DNA from: Oceanobacillus indicireducens
GTDB taxonomy: Bacteria > Bacillota > Bacilli > Bacillales > Amphibacillaceae
Length of the DNA: 51,133 nt
Reading direction: 5' to 3'
Assembly: GCF_014647195.1 (NCBI RefSeq)
Contig: NZ_BMOS01000004.1
Location: 6,869 to 58,001, forward strand
Part shown: positions 41,954 to 50,220 of the stretch, piece by piece
Numbering within the stretch: position 1 is the stretch's first letter
Layout of the letters: each line of letters begins with the position of its first letter
Made by a program: the position numbers and the translations under genes
The notes under the pieces: model-generated
The model's database searches: none
The model's input: the letters and a program-made list of their open reading frames with translations, nothing else
What the model was told of the DNA's origin: nothing

Positions 41954-43912
41954 ATGAAAGAAAACCAAGAAATCAACGTAAAGGAAATTTTAGAGAAATA
42001 CGATAAAGAAAGTAATTTCCGTGAGAATATTGGAAAATGGGCATGGATTGTAACATTTTTAGGTGTTGCCTTAACCGCTTTCCATTTATATACAGGATAC
42101 TTTGGAAACCTCCCATCCCAACAGCAAGGTGCTGTCCACCTTGGGACTGCACTTGGTATTATCTTTTTGCTTTTCCCGGCAAAAAGTGGTCTGCAGAAAT
42201 TACAGAAGACGGTTCCATGGTATGACGTTCTTCTCGCATTTTTGGCCATGTATGTGACTTATCATAAAGTCATCTTTTTTGATTCAATTCTCGAGAGTCG
42301 GATTGCAGGCTACAGTATGCTCGATACAATCATTTCCATACTCGGTATCTTTCTCTTACTCGAAGCAACCCGTCGTACAGTTGGTTTACCAATTGTAATT
42401 GTAGCTGGAGTTACGTTACTTTATGCTTTATTTGGTAATATCATACCAACACAGATCTTGTCTCATCCTGGTTTTGCTTTTGACCGCTTGGCAACAGATT
42501 TATGGTATAAGGAAAGTGGTGTTTTCGGGACACCCATTCAAATTTCAGCTAAGTTTATTTTCCTCTTTCTGTTTTTCGGTGTAGTCCTCGTACAAACAAA
42601 GATTGGTAAATTTTTCAATGACCTTGCATTCGCGTTAACAGGGAGATATACAGGCGGAACGGCAAAAGCAGCCGTCGCGGCTAGTGCATTGCAAGGAATG
42701 GTTTCTGGAAGTTCTGTTGGTAATACCGTCGCTTCCGGTTCCTTTACCATTCCGATGATGAAGAAGGCAGGATTTAAACCAGAGTTTGCTGCGGCAACAG
42801 AAGCATCAGCGTCAACAGGTGGACAAATTATGCCTCCAGTAATGGGAGCCGCAGCATTTATTATGATGGAATACTTAGGCGTGTCCTACGCAACAATCAT
42901 GATTGCTGCTGCAGTTCCAGCTGTCTTATATTTTACAGGGATATTTATCGGAACACACTTTGAGGCGAAACGATTAGGTATTGTTGGTCTGCCAAAGTCA
43001 GAACTCCCGAGTTTCCGTAAATTAATGATTAAAAATGGATATATGCTTTTACCATTAGTCGTCGTCATCGGCACAGTCATGATTGGGTTCACCCCACAGC
43101 GGGCTGCTTTACTAGGGATTTTGTCAGCTTTTTTGATAAGTTTAGTTAGAAAAGAAACGAGGCTCAATTTTAGGCAAACGATTCATGTACTTGAACAAGG
43201 AGCGCGTGTCGCTTTACCGGTAATAGCTGCAGTTGCTACGGCTGGTATTATTGCTGGAGTAGTCAGTATCACCGGCCTCGGTTCTAAATTTGCTTCCGGT
43301 ATTATTGCATTATCAAGTGGACATTTATTTTTAGCGCTATTTTTCACGATGATCGCTTGTCTGATTCTTGGAATGGGATTACCGACAACGGCTAATTACG
43401 TGGTAACAGCAACAATTGCAGCACCAGCACTTATTAATGAATTCGGTGTAGCGCCAATCGCTGCGCATATGTTTGTCTTTTACTTTGGAATTGCAGCAGA
43501 TATTACACCACCTGTCTGTCTTACCGCATATGCTGGAGCGGGAATAGCGAGGGCGAATCCATTTAAATCCGGAGTCATCGCAGTGAAGCTCGCAATTGCG
43601 GCATTTATTATACCGTATATATTTGTTTATGATTCAATTCTCGTTCTAATAGATGTTACACCAGTAAGGCTTGTCATTGCTCTTGCAACAGCATTATTGG
43701 GTATGATCGCTGTTAGCAGTGCAGTCATCGGCTTCTTTGTCCGGAATTCTTATTCTTGGGAGCGGATCATTCTTTTCGTCGCTGGTATTATCTTGATCGT
43801 TCCAAATATAATGAGCAGTACGATTGGTTTAGTTTTAGTATTAGGGATCTGGTACATTCAAAAACGACGTAAGGACGACAATGGAAATATGGGGATGAAT
43901 GTGTCGGTATAA
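41954..43912 (+). CDS. TRAP transporter fused permease (DctQM type, TAXI-associated)
   Basis: A 652-residue membrane protein combining the small four-helix DctQ-like part and the large DctM-like part. It shows the cytoplasmic N-terminus, then about 16 or more hydrophobic segments. Motifs typical of the fused TAXI-type permease are SALQGMVSGSSVGNTVASGSFTIPMMKK, ATEASASTGGQIMPPVMGAAAFIM and LGMGLPTTANYVVTATIAAPAL. It imports a carboxylate or amino acid with sodium. It follows the permuted binding-protein gene by 81 nt and is its likely partner. Confidence 0.92.
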   Translation: MKENQEINVKEILEKYDKESNFRENIGKWAWIVTFLGVALTAFHLYTGYFGNLPSQQQGAVHLGTALGIIFLLFPAKSGLQKLQKTVPWYDVLLAFLAMYVTYHKVIFFDSILESRIAGYSMLDTIISILGIFLLLEATRRTVGLPIVIVAGVTLLYALFGNIIPTQILSHPGFAFDRLATDLWYKESGVFGTPIQISAKFIFLFLFFGVVLVQTKIGKFFNDLAFALTGRYTGGTAKAAVAASALQGMVSGSSVGNTVASGSFTIPMMKKAGFKPEFAAATEASASTGGQIMPPVMGAAAFIMMEYLGVSYATIMIAAAVPAVLYFTGIFIGTHFEAKRLGIVGLPKSELPSFRKLMIKNGYMLLPLVVVIGTVMIGFTPQRAALLGILSAFLISLVRKETRLNFRQTIHVLEQGARVALPVIAAVATAGIIAGVVSITGLGSKFASGIIALSSGHLFLALFFTMIACLILGMGLPTTANYVVTATIAAPALINEFGVAPIAAHMFVFYFGIAADITPPVCLTAYAGAGIARANPFKSGVIAVKLAIAAFIIPYIFVYDSILVLIDVTPVRLVIALATALLGMIAVSSAVIGFFVRNSYSWERIILFVAGIILIVPNIMSSTIGLVLVLGIWYIQKRRKDDNGNMGMNVSV

Positions 43913-43978
43913 GAAAGTTTTAAAGTACCAAAATAACAAATTGACAAAAACGGATTAAACAATAAAAAAATAACGGAA

Positions 43979-44025
43979 AAAAAGCTAGAATTGGTGATCA
44001 CTACCTTCATCTTTTCTAGCTTTTT
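43979..44025 (+). terminator. Terminator of the TAXI-TRAP operon
   Basis: AAAAAGCTAGAA (43979-43990) pairs perfectly with TTCTAGCTTTTT (44014-44025). The A- and T-runs allow use in both directions. Confidence 0.75.
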
Positions 44026-44320
44026 GTAACAACAACGAAGGACAACACATCCCCCCTAAAACATCTCTCCTGCTATCCAATGAATTGTAAAATTTTTAGG
44101 TACCTTAGTCCTAATTCTTCGCACTCGATTGTCGAATGAATCCACTGACTTTTTATATCTCTTCCCCCTTCCTTTGCCAATCCAGTACCTGAAGCTTAGT
44201 TATATTCTCCCTATCTTGCCCAAAAGTATCATAAATGTCCCGAATAAAACTTTTTTTCGTCAAAGTGTGCAATTTTAGGTTTTATAGAAATTATTGTAAA
44301 TATTTATTATAATTAACTAA
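44026..44320. other. Intergenic stretch without recognised features
   Basis: No open frame with a ribosome binding site, no clear hairpin with T-run and no known RNA motif was found between the TRAP terminator and the sigma-operon promoter. Confidence 0.5.
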
Positions 44321-44349
44321 TTGAAGCCTGTTTAAGGTTGTATTATAAT
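44321..44349 (+). promoter_or_regulatory. Sigma-A promoter of the split sigma-factor operon
   Basis: TTGAAG (44321-44326) and TATAAT (44344-44349) are exactly 17 nt apart, 43 nt upstream of the start codon. Confidence 0.7.
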
Positions 44350-44391
44350 CATCAATTTTGCCTTTATTAATATAGAAAGGAGGAAAAAAGG

Positions 44392-45027
44392 ATGGAAGAA
44401 ACCACAATTTCTGATGGGAAACATTGTGAGTTCATGTGGGCAAATAAATTTATAGCAGAAAATGAATTAATTTTCCGGAATCGTTTAATAAAGTCATTTT
44501 TGCTTAAGAAGGAAAATTACTTTTTGCTAAATCAATCCATCCGCCATCCAACGCCAGAAACGAATAATGCTTTAGATAAGGCATTCCAAGATCATTTTGC
44601 CGAGATCAGGTTAATTAGTCAATTATCAAATGAATTGAGAAGACATGCCATTCGTTATGACAAGAAGGTTAACTTGTACAGAAGAAGTCAATTACTAATT
44701 TTGGACCAGCCAATCCATGACGAAACAGAGAATAGCATATCTTTCAAAGATGTTATCACAGATAAGCATGCTATCCCTGTTGATGAAGCGGCGCTAGAAA
44801 ATAACCAGGATTTGCAATGCTATCTTGAAAATCCAACTCTATTTCAAGCTTTTTCTTCCCTTACTTCCAGGCAGAAACAAATTTTAAATCAAGCGTATCT
44901 TTTCAAGATGTCTGATACAGAAATTGCCGCTAAAGAAGGTGTATCCCAGCAATCCATTTCCAAGACGAGAAACAGAGCTTTAAGGGAGCTAAGAAAACAA
45001 CTATTGGCAGAGGAGGATAAAACATGA
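44392..45027 (+). CDS. Sigma-70-like factor with region 4 (SigO/YvrI-like)
   Basis: A 211-residue protein whose C-terminus is a clear sigma region 4 helix-turn-helix (LTSRQKQILNQAYLFKMSDT, then AAKEGVSQQSISKTRNRALR). No convincing region 2 (-10 recognition) is visible in the N-terminal part. This fits the B. subtilis SigO (YvrI) type, which needs a separate co-factor, RsoA. The next genes, a YvrJ-like peptide and an RsoA-like protein, overlap in a chain, supporting the assignment. AAAGGAGG precedes the ATG. It may be driven by sigma-A from the promoter at 44321. Confidence 0.75.
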   Translation: MEETTISDGKHCEFMWANKFIAENELIFRNRLIKSFLLKKENYFLLNQSIRHPTPETNNALDKAFQDHFAEIRLISQLSNELRRHAIRYDKKVNLYRRSQLLILDQPIHDETENSISFKDVITDKHAIPVDEAALENNQDLQCYLENPTLFQAFSSLTSRQKQILNQAYLFKMSDTEIAAKEGVSQQSISKTRNRALRELRKQLLAEEDKT

Positions 45028-45197
45028 TTGATATCTCTGCTCTTTCCGGTTTGATTGATATGATAGAAAATGTTGGATTCCCCGTCATCGTGGCTTTGTT
45101 TTTATTAATACGCTATGAAATCAGGATGGAACGTTTGGAAAAACACTCTAAAGATTTATCAGATACAATCAACAAATTAAGGAGGGATCTTTCATGA
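45024..45197 (+). CDS. YvrJ-family small membrane protein
   Basis: A 57-residue protein. The segment NVGFPVIVALFLLIRYEIRM is the YvrJ family core: one membrane helix followed by an amphipathic helix (ERLEKHSKDLSDTINKL). Its ATG overlaps the sigma gene stop (ATGA) and its own stop overlaps the next ATG (ATGA), so the three genes are translationally coupled. In B. subtilis yvrJ belongs to the SigO regulon neighbourhood. Function is unknown. Confidence 0.78.
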   Translation: MIDISALSGLIDMIENVGFPVIVALFLLIRYEIRMERLEKHSKDLSDTINKLRRDLS

Positions 45198-45487
45198 CGA
45201 GTCTCATTGATCTAACGAAAAAAGTGCAAAAGTACAATGATGCCGAATCATTAGAAATTGTTCTTACCCTGTTCGAACCTAAAATCAGAGCATCATTAAA
45301 AGAAACCTCACCACAGGAACAAGTCGATTTATATCAAGAACTAAAAATTAGAGTAATAGAAATCATTAGGAAGTATGACTACAATAATACGTACGGTTTT
45401 TGGGAATTTACCAATCGTCTAAAAGAACTGCATGTAGTTGAACAGACAGCAAAAGAAAATTCTGATCATCCAGTTAAAAATTCATGA
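45194..45487 (+). CDS. RsoA-like sigma co-factor
   Basis: A 97-residue acidic/basic helical protein beginning MTSLIDLTKKVQKYNDAESL. The segment QEQVDLYQELKIRVIEIIRKYDYNNTYGFWEFTNRLKEL resembles sigma region 2 (core-binding helix pattern D-L-x-Q-E-x-x-x-x-x-x-E-x-x-x-x-Y-D). B. subtilis RsoA (YvrHa) is a similar short region-2-like partner of SigO. The assignment rests on this pattern plus the operon context. AAGGAGGGA precedes the ATG. Confidence 0.65.
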   Translation: MTSLIDLTKKVQKYNDAESLEIVLTLFEPKIRASLKETSPQEQVDLYQELKIRVIEIIRKYDYNNTYGFWEFTNRLKELHVVEQTAKENSDHPVKNS

Positions 45488-45556
45488 TAGGGGGATAGGA
45501 TACAAATTCTATATAATCATAGGGTTATTAAATTCATTTGTCATCAGCCACTAAGT

Positions 45557-45584
45557 CCCGTTCCCTTTCATCTTCCAGGGAACG
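45557..45584 (+). other. Perfect 9-bp hairpin after the sigma operon
   Basis: CCGTTCCCT (45557-45565) pairs with AGGGAACGG (45576-45584). No T-run follows, so termination is possible but weak. The remainder of 45488-45747 shows no gene. Confidence 0.45.
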
Positions 45585-45747
45585 GCTACATAAAGCAAGT
45601 CTCCTCAAGCATTCTTCAAGTGGAGATGAATGCCCCATGCTTCTTTGTTTCTCTTGCTTTCTACTCTTATCGTCAATTGTTGTACATGCTCAAGTCTCAT
45701 TCTAATAGATCAGGAATATTCCCTCGAGTCATTCCTAAACCAATGAA

Positions 45748-45774
45748 AAAGGGAGAACGTATTGTCCTCCCTTT
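45748..45774 (-). terminator. Terminator of the subtilase gene
   Basis: AAAGGGAG (45748-45755) pairs with CTCCCTTT (45767-45774). On the minus strand it is followed by a T-run and lies 10 nt beyond the protease stop codon. Confidence 0.7.
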
Positions 45775-45783
45775 ATTTAAAAT

Positions 45784-47091
45784 TTATCCTTCCTGAACAA
45801 CTTCTGTTGAAGAGTGTAATCGGTGGTTTTTCGCCATTTCTACGGCACGTTCCGCGTCAATATATCCCCATATATCATCGAGAATCGGGTGGGCAGTAGC
45901 TTTCAGAATGCTCTTTACATCATTTGGACTAAGATCCGGATTCGCTTCAAGCATAAGAGCAATGACTCCTGCGCAAATTGGGGTTGCCATCGATGTACCT
46001 GATAACTCAATATATTTCTCATCCCTAATCATCTCTGGCAATTCCGATTCGATGCTTGAGCCTGGTGCAAGCAGCGATACAATATTGGTTCCTGGTGCAT
46101 AAATGTCAGGCTTGACGAACGAATCAATTGTAGGTCCTCTACTGGAATAATCGGCTATTCGGTCGTCTGCCCGGTCTAATGTGTTCTGATCATCTGTTGA
46201 TCCCACCGTTATAATGAACGGATCAATTGCTGGCGTACTGATTGTTGTTTGATCAGGACCATTATTTCCAGCAGCGGCACATACAACGATTCCTTGATGC
46301 CAAGCAACTTGAGCAGCTAAACACAACGGATCATCCCTGAAAGACTCGTAGGCAGGAGCTCCGAGTGAAAGGGAGATAATTCGAATACGATGCTCTTCTT
46401 TATGTTCCATACACCATTCCAGACTTTCAATAATCGTTGACAGCCTGCCTTCACCTTGTTTATCTAACACTTTTAATCCAATGATCGAAGCTTCTGATGC
46501 AGGACCCGTATATTTCCCATTAGAAAGACTGCCATTTCCAGCAGCATTTCCTGCGCAGTGTGTTCCATGTCCATTATCGTCATATGGATCTTCTTTCCCA
46601 TTTATAAAATCATGGAAAGCTATTATTCTATTTGAGGGTTGAACAAGGTCGTCATGTGGATGGACACCTGTATCAATCACAGCAATGGCAATCCCTTTCC
46701 CTGTTAAACCTAACTGCTCTCGCACCTGAATCGCACCTATTTGTTCACTGGCGATATCCAGAAAAGATGTTACAATCCGGTCGTAAAAAATCCGTTCTAC
46801 TGCTTCATGATCCTTAATCTGTTTGATTTTATCAGGTGTTAAATGGCCTTTTAATCCGTTAATACTGGGTAATCCTTTACTTAGTTTGTTAGGAGAATCC
46901 TTGTTACATATTTTGAGGAGGTCATCTTTTTTATCCTGCTGGCAATTCTTTTTCAGATAAAGGATAATGGGAATCTCATTGCTATTCGTCGATTTCAGGT
47001 TTACTTTTTGAATATCCCGTAAATGTTCCACTAAGCCTGGATCTAATTTAGACTCTGCATTTTCATACCATACCTTTTTTTGATTGCTCAT
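45784..47091 (-). CDS. S8 subtilisin-like protease, AprX-type, intracellular
   Basis: A 435-residue serine protease with an intact triad: Asp 140 (AVIDTGVHP), His 175 (DDNGHGTHCAG), Ser 367 (SGTSMATP), and oxyanion Asn 277 (AAGNNG). No signal peptide is present; the first 120 residues look like a propeptide-like or regulatory segment. The layout resembles Bacillus AprX, a cytoplasmic subtilase of stationary phase. AAAGGAGGA precedes the ATG. It is convergent with the split sigma operon. Confidence 0.9.
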   Translation of the reverse strand: MSNQKKVWYENAESKLDPGLVEHLRDIQKVNLKSTNSNEIPIILYLKKNCQQDKKDDLLKICNKDSPNKLSKGLPSINGLKGHLTPDKIKQIKDHEAVERIFYDRIVTSFLDIASEQIGAIQVREQLGLTGKGIAIAVIDTGVHPHDDLVQPSNRIIAFHDFINGKEDPYDDNGHGTHCAGNAAGNGSLSNGKYTGPASEASIIGLKVLDKQGEGRLSTIIESLEWCMEHKEEHRIRIISLSLGAPAYESFRDDPLCLAAQVAWHQGIVVCAAAGNNGPDQTTISTPAIDPFIITVGSTDDQNTLDRADDRIADYSSRGPTIDSFVKPDIYAPGTNIVSLLAPGSSIESELPEMIRDEKYIELSGTSMATPICAGVIALMLEANPDLSPNDVKSILKATAHPILDDIWGYIDAERAVEMAKNHRLHSSTEVVQEG

Positions 47092-47146
47092 GTTATTCCT
47101 CCTTTGTTATAAACCTATCCCTCACCAATAGTCAAACTTTAAATTG

Positions 47147-47177
47147 GGGCACCCTTATTGACTATAAGGGCACCCTT
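47147..47177. repeat. Two direct copies of GGGCACCCTT, 21 bp apart
   Basis: GGGCACCCTT occurs at 47147-47156 and 47168-47177, a spacing of two helical turns, upstream of the minus-strand subtilase gene. Each copy contains an inner GGG-CA-CCC palindrome. Likely a binding site for a regulator of the protease or of the divergent transporter. Confidence 0.45.
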
Positions 47178-47359
47178 TCGTTCTAAATAACAACGCACAG
47201 CTAAAATTAAATGATCTTATTCTAAAATACGCTCCTCCGGTAAATAGTTGCAGGTTTTCGAAACAACCTAAGGAATTCCAGGTAACTTAGTACTCCTTTG
47301 ACATTTCCCTCTAGATAATAGAAAATGGTATAGATATTCTACATGAGAGGAAGTTTTAT

Positions 47360-48703
47360 TTGGAGCAGCAAGAGCAATTTTCATCCAGGATAGGATTTAT
47401 TTTATCGGCCGCAGGGGCCGCAATTGGCCTTGGTGCCATTTGGAAATTCCCATACATCGCAGGACAAAATGGCGGTGGCGCATTTCTCATTATTTTTCTT
47501 TTGTTTACCGTTATACTCGGCCTTCCCTTACTGTTAGCCGAATTTACGATAGGTAGAACAGCACAGCAAGATGCCGTTCGTTCTTTCCAGGTAATCGCTC
47601 CCGGAACAAAATGGTATTTTATCGGAATTCTTGGCATGATCAGTGTTTTTATTTTACTTTCCTTCTACAGTGTTATTGGCGGTTGGATCATTACATATCT
47701 ATGGAAAGTCGTGACTGGAGGATTAACCGGTTTAAATGAAGTTCAATATGCAGAGCTGTTCGCAAATACAATAGCGAATCCAGCGATAAGTATCGGTGCG
47801 CAACTGATATTTATCATCATGACCATTTTCGTTATTAGTAGAGGCGTACAAAATGGAATTGAGCAAACAAATAAAATCATGATGCCAGCACTTGCGATCC
47901 TTTTCATCATTCTCGTAATTCGCTCGGTCACCCTTGATGGTGCTTCTGCAGGTGTTGCTTTTCTATTTCAACCTGATTTATCAAAAGTGACATCAAGCAC
48001 AATTCTTGAAGCTATGGGACAATCCTTCTTCACGTTAAGTGTCGGTGTTTCCGTCATGATTACATACAGTGCTTATTTGTCAAAAGACCAGAGTCTGCCA
48101 AGTTCCGCTGTATCGATTGTCGTTATGAATATAATGGTTGTTCTCTTGTCGGGTCTTGTGATATTTCCTGCAGTATTCTCGTTTGGAATGGAGCCGGATG
48201 CAGGGCCGACCCTTTTATTTAATGTGCTTCCTACGATTTTCAGTCAAATGCCAGCCGGGATGCTGTTTTTCGCAGCGTTTCTCATAGTCTTTTTATTTGC
48301 GACCTTAACATCGGCTTTTTCCATGCTGGAAATTATTGTAGCCGTCATTTCCAAAGGCGACCCTGTAAAAAGGAAAAAATGGGCCTGGATTGTCGGATTA
48401 GCAATCTTTCTCTTCGGTGTACCGTCTGCACTCTCTTTTGGTATTTTGAGTGATGTTTCGTTATTCGGCAAATCAATCTTTGACTTAGCGGATTACACCG
48501 TGAGTAATATTTTGCTGCCAACGGGGGCATTATTCATCGCAATTTTCGTATCTGTTAAAATGAAAAAATCAGCGATGTACGAAGAATTAAAACGGGGCAG
48601 CAACTTAATGTACGGCATCTTCCAAGCTTGGTTCTTCCTCGTTCGCTACATCGTTCCAGCGTTGATTATTTTTGTCATGCTCGATGTACTTGAAATCTGG
48701 TAA
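47360..48703 (+). CDS. Sodium:neurotransmitter symporter family (NSS) transporter
   Basis: A 447-residue membrane transporter of the NSS/SNF family (LeuT-like). The first helix reads [22 protein letters not shown] with the unwound sodium/substrate site, followed by [23 protein letters not shown]. Eleven to twelve hydrophobic segments are seen. Bacterial members import amino acids with sodium. TTG 47360 follows GAGAGGAAG; no ATG is available near the conserved N-terminus. Confidence 0.9.
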   Translation: MEQQEQFSSRIGFILSAAGAAIGLGAIWKFPYIAGQNGGGAFLIIFLLFTVILGLPLLLAEFTIGRTAQQDAVRSFQVIAPGTKWYFIGILGMISVFILLSFYSVIGGWIITYLWKVVTGGLTGLNEVQYAELFANTIANPAISIGAQLIFIIMTIFVISRGVQNGIEQTNKIMMPALAILFIILVIRSVTLDGASAGVAFLFQPDLSKVTSSTILEAMGQSFFTLSVGVSVMITYSAYLSKDQSLPSSAVSIVVMNIMVVLLSGLVIFPAVFSFGMEPDAGPTLLFNVLPTIFSQMPAGMLFFAAFLIVFLFATLTSAFSMLEIIVAVISKGDPVKRKKWAWIVGLAIFLFGVPSALSFGILSDVSLFGKSIFDLADYTVSNILLPTGALFIAIFVSVKMKKSAMYEELKRGSNLMYGIFQAWFFLVRYIVPALIIFVMLDVLEIW

Positions 48704-48819
48704 GGCCGCGAAGCAATACATGCCACTTTCTAAATTTTATCGCCGTATTTCCGTATAGTAACTGTATAAATAGTCAAAATAAAAAGGCATAGATTGATAC
48801 AAATATACGGAGGTGCAGC

Positions 48820-49068
48820 ATGAATAAACCATACCGGTGTCCAAATTGCAAAACAAACAGATCGCGCTTTAACCTGATCGAACAGACCGCAACTCCCGTC
48901 AAACTCGATGCAAAAACGGGTGAAATCTTAGAAGAATATACGAGTGAAGATACGCTTCTTTTTCACCAAGCTTATAATGGACCGCAATACAGAATTCAGT
49001 GCGGGGTATGTGGATTAATTGAAAATGAAAAGATGTTTGAACAGTTTGCGGAGTATGATGGGAATTGA
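48820..49068 (+). CDS. Small zinc-ribbon-like protein, unknown function
   Basis: An 82-residue protein with two Cys pairs, CPNC (residues 7-10) and CGVC (residues 61-64), about 50 residues apart. They probably form one zinc ribbon. The middle is acidic ([16 protein letters not shown]). ACGGAGGTG precedes the ATG. I do not recognise the family; a nucleic-acid-binding or adaptor role is typical of such ribbons but unproven. It lies 51 nt into the stretch after the NSS transporter with its own possible promoter. Confidence 0.65.
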   Translation: MNKPYRCPNCKTNRSRFNLIEQTATPVKLDAKTGEILEEYTSEDTLLFHQAYNGPQYRIQCGVCGLIENEKMFEQFAEYDGN

Positions 49069-49074
49069 GTATTT

Positions 49075-49183
49075 GGTGTCTGGCAGAACTCAAATTTTGC
49101 AAGAATATATTCTTCCGCCAAACACCTCCAACAGAAAAATGGTAAACTATATTATGATATGGTTTACCATTTTTTTGAGGTGT
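49075..49183 (+). promoter_or_regulatory. Attenuator-like leader with competing hairpins
   Basis: GGTGTCTGGC (49075-49084) can pair with GCCAAACACC (49117-49126). A terminator follows: AAAAATGGTAAAC (49135-49147) with GTTTACCATTTTT (49162-49174) plus T's, extended outward by ACACCTC (49122-49128) with GAGGTGT (49177-49183). ACACC is therefore shared by two exclusive pairings. The structure ends 28 nt before the regulator's ATG. Confidence 0.5.
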
Positions 49184-49211
49184 CTAACTCCTCAACTAGG
49201 AGGTCTATCCC

Positions 49212-50090
49212 ATGCTCCAACAATTAAAAAAACATTTTCCTTCCTTACAATCTTATAAAAAAACACCAACGGAAATCGATGATAAACTGACATGGTTTAT
49301 TGCAGAGAATGGCCAAATTATCAGTATCGATCCGTCCGAAATCACTGAAAAGGATTCCGCTTTATTACATATCTTTCTAAAACCGTACCAACATAATTTT
49401 CCGCCTATGACGAAAGCAGAAAAATTATGGCAGCAATACATTCAAGCTGACGGTGAGCTACCGATAATAGAAAACATGTTTCGCCTAATCTTTTTCCAAA
49501 TCCCGCCAGATCAACTACAACCAGCAGACTTCAAGGACGCCCTTAATCAATTATTTGAAAAAGAGATGATTATCCTATGGGAAAGTGAAACGGAAGGAGT
49601 CATTGTTGATAAAGAGCTCACCGACTATGAAGAAGATATTTCATTAGAGGAAATCATCGACATTTTAATGAGTGATCTATACATAAAAATCCGCTTTTTC
49701 GTGAGCCCATATCTTACGGAACTCCGACAAGCGAAACATTATTATAACCAATTAACTTCTCAAGCAAGCATTGTCTTCTCCTACTCGGAGCATAATGTGA
49801 TTTCTTATATAGAAGCAATTCCTTACCTGCTTATCGATCAACTAACACCGAAATTAAGAGACGATCTGCAGCAGCTCATCCCACAGGAATTTCAACACGA
49901 TAAGGGGTTCCTAAAGATGATGGAAGTTTTTCTGAAAAGCAATTTAAATGTTTCAGTAGCGGCTAAAAAGCTATATATGCACCGTAACAGTTTTCAATAC
50001 CGAATTGAAAAGTTCAAGGAAAAAACGGGTCTCGATATCCGAAATTTCCATCATGCACTAACTGTTTACCTGGCTTTATTGGTCAAGTGA
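49212..50090 (+). CDS. PucR/CdaR-type helix-turn-helix regulator
   Basis: A 292-residue protein. The C-terminal PucR-type HTH is clear (LKSNLNVSVAAKKLYMHRNS, then FQYRIEKFKEKTGLDIRNF). The N-terminal 230 residues have no clear GAF or GGDEF signature. Such regulators commonly control purine, sugar-acid or amino-acid uptake genes in response to a metabolite. It lies 130 nt upstream of the MsmX-like gene on the same strand and could regulate it or a sugar system. TAGGAGG precedes the ATG. Confidence 0.75.
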   Translation: MLQQLKKHFPSLQSYKKTPTEIDDKLTWFIAENGQIISIDPSEITEKDSALLHIFLKPYQHNFPPMTKAEKLWQQYIQADGELPIIENMFRLIFFQIPPDQLQPADFKDALNQLFEKEMIILWESETEGVIVDKELTDYEEDISLEEIIDILMSDLYIKIRFFVSPYLTELRQAKHYYNQLTSQASIVFSYSEHNVISYIEAIPYLLIDQLTPKLRDDLQQLIPQEFQHDKGFLKMMEVFLKSNLNVSVAAKKLYMHRNSFQYRIEKFKEKTGLDIRNFHHALTVYLALLVK

Positions 50091-50166
50091 ATCCATTTGT
50101 AAAGTTGCCTAAAACATGTCCAAAGCTTTGTGCACGTTTACCATTTAATGAGTAATCGTTCTTCAC

Positions 50167-50197
50167 TATAATGAAATCAGTGAATAAAACGTTTTCA
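50167..50197 (+). promoter_or_regulatory. -10 box and candidate cre site before the MsmX-like gene
   Basis: TATAAT (50167-50172) is followed at 50184-50197 by ATAAAACGTTTTCA, which matches 12 of 14 positions of the CcpA cre consensus TGWNANCGNTNWCA. A cre site at the start of transcription would repress it. Confidence 0.5.
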
Positions 50198-50220
50198 TAT
50201 ATTTGAAGGAGGATCTCATA

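Noticed and set aside
47298-47326. Sigma-A promoter of the NSS transporter
   Set aside because: A TTGACA is present at 47298, but the hexamer at 17 nt (GAAAAT) is a poor -10 box.
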